Shown in pieces: positions 6,262 to 10,852 of a stretch of 10,852 nucleotides of DNA (within the stretch, counting starts at the first letter, position 1; each line of letters starts with the position of its first letter). A model generated the notes under the pieces. It ran no database searches, was not told the DNA's origin, and saw only the letters and a list, made by a program, of their open reading frames with translations. The stretch is from JAHFPN01 sp036559465. GTDB lineage: Bacteria; Pseudomonadota; Alphaproteobacteria; Rhizobiales; Xanthobacteraceae. The stretch lies in NCBI GenBank assembly GCA_036559465.1, contig DATBTC010000006.1:1-10852 (forward strand), in the 5' to 3' direction. The position numbers and the translations under genes were made by a program.

Positions 6262-6822
6262 TCACTGCCGGAAGGGAAAATTGAAAGCAGCGAGCAACGC
6301 CCGCGCCTCCTCGTCGTTCTTTGCGGTCGTACAGACCACGATGTCCATGCCCCAAACCTCTTCGGCCTTATCGAAGTCGATCTCGGGAAAAATGATGTGC
6401 TCTTTGATTCCGATCGTGAGATTGCCGCGCCCGTCGAAGCTCTTCGGGCTCAGACCCCTGAAGTCGCGCACGCGCGGCAGTGCCACGTTCACGAAACGGT
6501 CAATGAAGTCGTACATGCGCGCCTTGCGCAGCGTGACCTTGGCGCCGATCGCCTGGCCCTCGCGGATCTTGAAGTTCGCGATCGCCTTGCGGGCCTTGGT
6601 GATCACGGCCTTCTGCCCGGCGATCCGGGTGAGATCGTTGGCCGCGGCCGTAGCCTTCTTCGAATCCGCGACGGCTTCGCCGATGCCCATGTTGAGCACG
6701 ACCTTGTCGAGCGTGGGCACCGCAAACGGATTGCTGTAGCCCAACTCCTGCATCAGCTTCGGCCGGATCGTTTCCTCGAACAGCGTCTTCATGCGCGGGG
6801 TGTAAGCGTTCTTGTCAGCCAT
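6262..6822 (-). CDS. rplE: 50S ribosomal protein L5
   Basis: Central-protuberance protein that binds 5S rRNA and contacts P-site tRNA and S13. 186 residues, normal. VPTLDKVVLNMGIGEAV (36-52), GQKAVITKARKAIANFKIREG (69-89) and RDFRGLSPKSFDGRGNLTIG (119-138) are L5 hallmarks. The ATG (6822) lies 8 bases inside the end of rplX, with a GGGGGAGG ribosome binding site also within rplX. In E. coli the S8 repressor site is at the start of rplE; here any such site would have to overlap coding sequence. Confidence 0.98.
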   Translation of the reverse strand: MADKNAYTPRMKTLFEETIRPKLMQELGYSNPFAVPTLDKVVLNMGIGEAVADSKKATAAANDLTRIAGQKAVITKARKAIANFKIREGQAIGAKVTLRKARMYDFIDRFVNVALPRVRDFRGLSPKSFDGRGNLTIGIKEHIIFPEIDFDKAEEVWGMDIVVCTTAKNDEEARALLAAFNFPFRQ

Positions 6823-7132
6823 CGATCGCCTCCCCCGAGCGCCGCGCGATGCGCACCTTGCGGCCGTCCTTGAGAATCTTGAAGCCGATGCGCGTCGGCT
6901 TGCCGTCCTTCGGATCGGCGATCGACAGATTCGAAAGGTGCACCGGCGCTTCCTTCGAGATGATGCCGCCCTGCAGCGCCGCGGTCTGGCGCTGATGCCG
7001 GCGCACCATGTTGACGCCGCGCACGAGCGCCCGGCTCTCCGACGGCCTGACCTCGATCACCTCGCCGCTCTTGCCCTTGTCGCGGCCGGTAAGCAGGATG
7101 ACCTTGTCGCCTTTTTTGATTTTTGCCGCCAT
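6815..7132 (-). CDS. rplX: 50S ribosomal protein L24
   Basis: Large-subunit assembly initiator binding the 5' end of 23S rRNA near the exit tunnel. I chose the ATG at 7132-7130 (MAAKIKKGDKV), which shares one base with the rplN stop (TGATG); this gives 105 residues. A GTG directly upstream at 7135 would add one residue and is less likely. The KOW motif is in KKGDKVILLTGRDKGKSGEV, and VRGVNMVRRHQRQT is typical of L24. The 3' end overlaps rplE by 8 bases. Confidence 0.97.
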   Translation of the reverse strand: MAAKIKKGDKVILLTGRDKGKSGEVIEVRPSESRALVRGVNMVRRHQRQTAALQGGIISKEAPVHLSNLSIADPKDGKPTRIGFKILKDGRKVRIARRSGEAIDG

Positions 7133-7500
7133 CACAGTACCTCTGGCGCCAAAGAAATGATTTTCATGTGGTTCTTGGCCCTGAGCTCGCGCGGCACCGG
7201 GCCGAAGATGCGCGTGCCGACCGGCTCCATCTGCGGAGTCATCAGCACCGCGGCGTTGCGGTCGAACCGGATGACCGAGCCGTCCGCGCGGCGGATATCC
7301 TTGCGGATGCGCACCACCACGGCCTTCAGGACTTCACCCTTCTTCACGCGGCCGCGCGGAATCGCTTCTTTGACCGAGACGACGATCACGTCGCCGACAG
7401 TCGCGTATTTGCGCTTCGAGCCGCCGAGCACCTTGATGCACATGACGCGGCGCGCGCCGGAATTATCCGCGACGTCAAGGTTGGTTTGCATCTGAATCAT
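7132..7500 (-). CDS. rplN: 50S ribosomal protein L14
   Basis: Large-subunit protein at the subunit interface, contacting L19 and 16S helix 14; first gene of the spc section. 122 residues, the canonical length. MIQMQTNLDVADNSGARRVM followed by CIKVLGG is the classic start, and KAVVVRIRKDIRRADGS and GTRIFGPVPRELR follow. It is preceded by a 47-base gap after rpsQ, one of the larger spacers here, with GAAGG about 7 bases before the ATG. I see no convincing promoter in the gap. Confidence 0.98.
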   Translation of the reverse strand: MIQMQTNLDVADNSGARRVMCIKVLGGSKRKYATVGDVIVVSVKEAIPRGRVKKGEVLKAVVVRIRKDIRRADGSVIRFDRNAAVLMTPQMEPVGTRIFGPVPRELRAKNHMKIISLAPEVL

Positions 7501-7547
7501 GACTTAGCCTTCACTCTTTCCGGCGCTTTCGAACCAAATCCCGATCT

Positions 7548-7793
7548 TCACTTCGCCTGCTTGGCTTCTTCGAGCACGATCCAACGTTTCAGCTTCGAGA
7601 TCGGCCGATGCTCCTCGATCCGCACCTGGTCGCCGACCTTGCAGGCATTCTTCTCGTCGTGCGCGTGATACTTCTTCGACTGCCGCACGGTCTTCTTGAG
7701 CAGCGGATGTGTGAAGCGGCGCTCGACGCGGACCACGACGGTCTTATCCGCCTTGTCGCTGACGACCACGCCTTGCAGCACGCGCTTCGGCAT
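7548..7793 (-). CDS. rpsQ: 30S ribosomal protein S17
   Basis: Primary 16S rRNA-binding protein with an OB fold. 81 residues, normal. MPKRVLQGVVVSDKADKTVV, then RFTHPLLKKTVRQSKKYHAHDE and KVGDQVRIEEHRPISKLKRW, are diagnostic. A strong AGGAG ribosome binding site overlaps the rpmC stop codon (TAGGAG), 9 bases between genes, so coupling is likely. Last gene of the S10 section. Confidence 0.98.
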   Translation of the reverse strand: MPKRVLQGVVVSDKADKTVVVRVERRFTHPLLKKTVRQSKKYHAHDEKNACKVGDQVRIEEHRPISKLKRWIVLEEAKQAK

Positions 7794-7802
7794 TCCGTTC
7801 TC

Positions 7803-8063
7803 CTACTTCTTTCCCTTAGCGGGCTTCTTCGCCTTGGCCTTCGGTTCTTCCGCCTTCTTCGCCGGCATCGGAGCCCCCGCGCGCTTCTGAGCAGCGATGG
7901 TCTCGATGCGGGCGATGTCGCGGCGCACGAGGCGTACGCGCGACGTGTTTTCGAGCTGCCCGGTGGAGCGCTGGAAGCGCAGGTTGAACTGCTCCTTCTT
8001 CAACTCGCCGAGCTTGTCGTCGAGCTGATCCGGGGTCATCTGCCGCACGTCGGCCGCCTTCAT
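7803..8063 (-). CDS. rpmC: 50S ribosomal protein L29 with Lys/Ala tail
   Basis: Small two-helix protein at the polypeptide exit, next to L23, where SRP and trigger factor dock. 86 residues against about 60-70 usually. The L29 core is MKAADVRQMTPDQLDDKLGE followed by KEQFNLRFQRSTGQLENTSR and a helix ending near residue 61. The last ~25 residues are Ala/Lys/Pro-rich and end KPAKGKK. A GGGGAAG site precedes the ATG, 10 bases after the rplP stop. Confidence 0.97.
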   Translation of the reverse strand: MKAADVRQMTPDQLDDKLGELKKEQFNLRFQRSTGQLENTSRVRLVRRDIARIETIAAQKRAGAPMPAKKAEEPKAKAKKPAKGKK

Positions 8064-8073
8064 GATCTTCCCC

Positions 8074-8484
8074 TCACCCGATGCGCGCGATGAAGCGCGT
8101 CTTGACCGAGAGTTTCATCGCCGCCAGCCGCATGGCCTCGCGCGCGGTGACTTCGTCGATGCCGTCGACCTCGAACAGAATCCGGCCGGGTTTCACCCGG
8201 CAGGCCCAGAACTCGGGCGTGCCCTTGCCCTTGCCCATGCGCACTTCGGTCGGCTTCTTGGAGACCGGCACGTCCGGGAATACGTTGATCCACACCCGGC
8301 CCGCGCGCTTCATATGATGCGTCATGGCGCGGCGGGCAGCCTCGATCTCGCGCGCGGTGATCCGGTTCGGCTCGAGCGCCTTCAGGCCGTATTGGCCGAA
8401 AGCGAGCTCGGTGCCGCTCGTGGCGCGGCCGCGGATGCGGCCCTTGAACGCTTTGCGGAACTTGGTGCGTGCCGGCTGAAGCAT
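8074..8484 (-). CDS. rplP: 50S ribosomal protein L16
   Basis: Large-subunit protein near the A site and 5S rRNA. 136 residues, normal. MLQPARTKFRKAFKGRIRGR, GQYGLKALEPNRITAREIEA and KPTEVRMGKGKGTPEFW are diagnostic. Arg82 in TEVRMGKGKG corresponds to the arginine that is hydroxylated in E. coli L16. Whether it is modified here cannot be seen. It starts 12 bases after rpsC with a modest GGGA site. Confidence 0.98.
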   Translation of the reverse strand: MLQPARTKFRKAFKGRIRGRATSGTELAFGQYGLKALEPNRITAREIEAARRAMTHHMKRAGRVWINVFPDVPVSKKPTEVRMGKGKGTPEFWACRVKPGRILFEVDGIDEVTAREAMRLAAMKLSVKTRFIARIG

Positions 8485-8496
8485 GATCCCTACTCG

Positions 8497-9201
8497 TTAT
8501 GCCGCGTCGCGGCGCGGACGGCCGCCGCCGGTTTCGCTCTCGGCCTGCCGCTTGTCCTGCGCCATCGGGTCGTGTTCGAGGATCTCGCCCTTGAAAATCC
8601 AGACCTTGACCCCGCAGGTGCCGTAGGTGGTGAACGCCGTAGCGGTACCGTAATCGACGTCGGCGCGCAGCGTATGCAGCGGCACGCGGCCTTCGCGGTA
8701 CCACTCCATGCGCGCGATCTCGGAACCGCCGAGCCGTCCCGAGCAATTGATGCGGATGCCTTCGGCGCCGAGCCGCATCGCCGACTGCACAGCGCGCTTC
8801 ATGGCGCGGCGGAACGCGACGCGGCGCTCGAGCTGCTGGGCGATCGAATCGGCGACCAGATGCGCGTCGAGCTCGGGCTTGCGGATCTCGACGATGTTGA
8901 TGATGACCTCCGACGGGGTCATGCCGGCGACCTGCTTCCTGAGCTTGTCGATATCGGCGCCCTTCTTGCCGATGACCACGCCCGGCCGCGCCGAATGGAT
9001 GGTGACGCGGCACTTCTTGTGCGGCCGCTCGATCACGACCTTCGCCACCGCGGCCTGCTTGAGCTGCTTGAACAGCATCGCGCGGATCTTGATGTCCTCG
9101 TGCAACAGCTTGCCGTACTCGCCCTTGCCCGCGAACCAGCGCGAGTCCCAGGTGCGATTGATGCCGAGCCGCAAGCCGACCGGATTGACCTTCTGACCCA
9201 T
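8497..9201 (-). CDS. rpsC: 30S ribosomal protein S3
   Basis: Small-subunit head protein at the mRNA entry channel, with helicase and decoding roles. 234 residues, normal. MGQKVNPVGLRLGINRTWDS opens the protein. The KH domain shows GVVIGKKGADI around residues 74-84, whose GxxG loop binds RNA. GVKVWIFKGEIL closes the C-terminal domain, followed by a short Gly/Arg end. The ATG shares a base with the rplV stop (TGATG). Confidence 0.98.
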   Translation of the reverse strand: MGQKVNPVGLRLGINRTWDSRWFAGKGEYGKLLHEDIKIRAMLFKQLKQAAVAKVVIERPHKKCRVTIHSARPGVVIGKKGADIDKLRKQVAGMTPSEVIINIVEIRKPELDAHLVADSIAQQLERRVAFRRAMKRAVQSAMRLGAEGIRINCSGRLGGSEIARMEWYREGRVPLHTLRADVDYGTATAFTTYGTCGVKVWIFKGEILEHDPMAQDKRQAESETGGGRPRRDAA

Positions 9202-9581
9202 CAGACTTTCCCCTCGACCTCACGCACGATGATCGTGAGATTCGAAAACGGTTTCTTGATCGGCGCCCCGCGGCCGCGTGCGCGTGCAACGAAACGCTTG
9301 ATGACCAGAGCCTTGCCCACGAACGCTTCGGCGACCACCAGATCGTCGACGTCCAGATCGTGGTTGTTCTCCGCGTTGGCGATCGCCGATTCCAGGCACT
9401 TCTTCACGTCTTTGGAAATCCGCTTCTGCGAGAATTGCAGGTCGGCAAGCGCGGTCGCGACCTTCTTGCCGCGGATCAGGCCCGCGACCAGGCCAAGCTT
9501 GCGCGGCGAGACGCGCAGCATGCGCAAGACCGACTTGGCCTCGGTATCCTTCAGAACGCGCGCTCGTGCTTGCTTGCCCAT
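9201..9581 (-). CDS. rplV: 50S ribosomal protein L22
   Basis: Large-subunit protein whose hairpin lines the exit tunnel near the constriction where macrolides bind. 126 residues, normal. RVSPRKLGLVAGLIRGKKV (23-41) and the C-terminal hairpin region ARARGRGAPIKKPFSNLTII are signatures. The hairpin looks intact, with no deletion of the kind linked to macrolide resistance. It starts 12 bases after rpsS, with GAGAAAG upstream of the ATG. Confidence 0.98.
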   Translation of the reverse strand: MGKQARARVLKDTEAKSVLRMLRVSPRKLGLVAGLIRGKKVATALADLQFSQKRISKDVKKCLESAIANAENNHDLDVDDLVVAEAFVGKALVIKRFVARARGRGAPIKKPFSNLTIIVREVEGKV

Positions 9582-9593
9582 GGTTCTTTCTCA

Positions 9594-9941
9594 TCAACCC
9601 TTTGCAGGAGCCGCTGCCGGCGCCTCGGCGCCCGGTGCCGCTCGCGCCGCGCCGGGTGCGCCGGTCGTGAGCTTGGCTTTGCGGTCCGACGAATGGCTCT
9701 GAAACGTTCGGGTCGGCGAGAACTCACCGAACTTGTGGCCGACCATGTCCTCGGTGACGTACACCGGGATGTGCTTGCGGCCGTTATAGACGCCGAACGT
9801 CAGGCCGACGAACTGCGGCAATATCGTCGAGCGCCGGCTCCAGATCTTGATCATCTCGGAGCGGCCGGACGACTTGGCAGTCTCCGCCTTCTTCAACAGG
9901 TGCCCGTCCACGAACGGGCCTTTCCAGACCGAGCGGGCCAT
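9594..9941 (-). CDS. rpsS: 30S ribosomal protein S19 with Ala/Pro-rich C-terminal extension
   Basis: Small-subunit head protein forming a dimer with S13 and contacting A-site tRNA. 115 residues where about 92 is usual. SVWKGPFVDGHLLKKAE (4-20), IKIWSRRSTILPQFVGLTFG (31-50) and GHKFGEFSPTRTF (68-80) are diagnostic. After about residue 90 a tail of ~25 residues, mostly Ala, Pro and Gly, ends PAKG. The ATG shares one base with the rplB stop (TAATG). Confidence 0.97.
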   Translation of the reverse strand: MARSVWKGPFVDGHLLKKAETAKSSGRSEMIKIWSRRSTILPQFVGLTFGVYNGRKHIPVYVTEDMVGHKFGEFSPTRTFQSHSSDRKAKLTTGAPGAARAAPGAEAPAAAPAKG

Positions 9942-10780
9942 TACTCCACCTTCTTTCTGGCGTGACGGCTAGAAACGATGAAGCGCTGGGTGCGCTTGTT
10001 CTTGCGCGTCTTCTTTCCCTTGGTCGGGAAGCCCCAAGGCGAAACCGGATGGCGGCCGCCCGAGGTGCGGCCTTCGCCGCCGCCGTGCGGATGATCGACC
10101 GGATTCATCGAGACGCCGCGATTACCCGGCATCCGTCCCTTCCAGCGATTGCGGCCTGCCTTGCCGATCGAGATATTCATGTGATCGGGGTTCGAAACCG
10201 CGCCGACGGTGGCGAAGCAGCGGCCGTGCACCAAGCGCTGCTCGCCCGATTTGAGCCGCAAGATGCAATAGCCCTGGTCGCGGCCGACGATCTGCACATA
10301 GGTGCCGGCCGAGCGCGCGAGCTGGCCGCCCTTGCCGATCTTCATCTCGACATTGTGGACGATGGTGCCGACCGGAATATTCTCGAGCGGCATTGCGTTG
10401 CCGGGCTTCACGTCAACGCTTTCGCCCGCGACAACGCTGTCGCCCGGCGCCAAACGCTGCGGCGCAAGGATATAGTTCTGTACGCCGTCGGAATATTTGA
10501 CCAGCGCCAGGAACGCGGTGCGGTTCGGATCGTATTCGAGGCGCTCGACGGTCGCCGGCATGTCGCGCTTCAGGCGCTTGAAATCGACGAGCCGGAGCGC
10601 GCGCTTGTGACCGCCGCCGCGAAAACGAACCGTAACGCGGCCGAGATTGTTGCGCGCGCCGGTGCCGATCTTGCCGACGGTCAGCGCCTTGACGGGCTTG
10701 CCCTTCCATATGCCGACGCGGTCCACGAGCACGAGCTGCCGGAGGCCGGGCGTCGCTGGTTTGTAGGTCTTCAGCGCCAT
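9941..10780 (-). CDS. rplB: 50S ribosomal protein L2
   Basis: Large-subunit core protein near the peptidyl-transferase centre, required for subunit association. 279 residues, normal (about 273-280). VRFRGGGHKRALRLVDFKR and PATVERLEYDPNRTAFLALV lie in the OB domain. The conserved C-terminal DHPHGGGEGRTSGGRHP starts at residue 229 and includes the His equivalent to E. coli His229. The end PTKGKKTRKNKRTQRFIV is typical. GGAG about 8 bases before the ATG is the ribosome binding site, 13 bases after the rplW stop. Confidence 0.98.
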   Translation of the reverse strand: MALKTYKPATPGLRQLVLVDRVGIWKGKPVKALTVGKIGTGARNNLGRVTVRFRGGGHKRALRLVDFKRLKRDMPATVERLEYDPNRTAFLALVKYSDGVQNYILAPQRLAPGDSVVAGESVDVKPGNAMPLENIPVGTIVHNVEMKIGKGGQLARSAGTYVQIVGRDQGYCILRLKSGEQRLVHGRCFATVGAVSNPDHMNISIGKAGRNRWKGRMPGNRGVSMNPVDHPHGGGEGRTSGGRHPVSPWGFPTKGKKTRKNKRTQRFIVSSRHARKKVE

Positions 10781-10793
10781 CGTCGATCTCCGC

Positions 10794-10852
10794 TCATAGC
10801 CCGGTCGTGACGTCGATCGAGTGGCCTTCCTCGAGCGTCACGATGGCCTTCT
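10794..10852 (-). CDS. rplW: 50S ribosomal protein L23, 3' end only
   Basis: The right edge of the window holds the last 18 codons and stop of a minus-strand gene: KAIVTLEEGHSIDVTTGL then TGA at 10796-10794. This matches the usual alphaproteobacterial L23 ending, and rplW is the expected gene directly before rplB in the S10 cluster. L23 sits at the tunnel exit and is the docking site for trigger factor and SRP. The rest of the gene is outside the window. Confidence 0.9.
   Translation of the reverse strand, partial: KAIVTLEEGHSIDVTTGL

Noticed and set aside
8060..9289. 409-codon minus-strand frame over rpsC and rplP
   Set aside because: It is an out-of-frame reading of two genuine ribosomal genes and is rich in Arg, Gly and His without any family signature.
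8062..9702. 546-codon open frame on the plus strand opposite rplP, rpsC and rplV
   Set aside because: Antisense shadow of three clear ribosomal genes, with Arg/Ala/Asp/Leu-rich content typical of such shadows.
1..10852. Mobile elements, tRNA or rRNA genes, CRISPR arrays, attachment sites, or a hidden accessory system
   Set aside because: Conserved ribosomal cluster genes fill the window with gaps almost all under 50 bases; no repeats or foreign-looking genes of the needed kind are visible.

Overview
This window is one continuous, minus-strand run of translation and secretion genes: the S10, spc and alpha ribosomal-protein clusters in fused order. Read in the direction of transcription (high to low coordinate) it is: rplW (3' end only), rplB, rpsS, rplV, rpsC, rplP, rpmC, rpsQ | rplN, rplX, rplE, rpsN, rpsH, rplF, rplR, rpsE, rpmD, rplO, secY | adk, rpsM, rpsK (cut by the left edge). 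The high G+C, the secY-adk-rpsM-rpsK order, the zinc-free S14 and protein sequences such as S5 and L30 point to an alphaproteobacterium, probably of the Hyphomicrobiales/Rhizobiales. That placement is inference from family resemblance, not a search.

Packing is tight. There are 1-base stop/start overlaps (TAATG or TGATG) at rplB/rpsS, rplV/rpsC, rplN/rplX and rpsH/rplF. rplX/rplE overlap by 8 bases and secY/adk by 4 bases (ATGA). Most other gaps are 7-50 bases. The only longer non-coding stretch is about 194 bases between adk and rpsM (807-1000). It holds a GC-rich hairpin just upstream of the rpsM ribosome binding site and a 14-base perfect palindrome, and may be the leader of the alpha section. 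No intrinsic terminator, mobile element, RNA gene or CRISPR array was seen. No gene-free stretch exceeds 300 bases.

The genes work together: they encode proteins of both ribosomal subunits, the SecY translocon channel that docks on the ribosome, and adenylate kinase.

No new multi-gene system is visible; gene content is ordinary. Four things deserve a second look. First, adk has an apparent 1-base frameshift at a G run directly after the P-loop. Second, rpmD contains a perfect 11-base-arm inverted repeat built from codons that look rare for this genome. Third, several proteins (S19, L15, L29, S5, S11, Adk) carry unusually long low-complexity tails. Fourth, the adk-rpsM leader has structure. 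The very long plus-strand open frames opposite secY and rpsC/rplP are read as antisense shadows of GC-rich genes.
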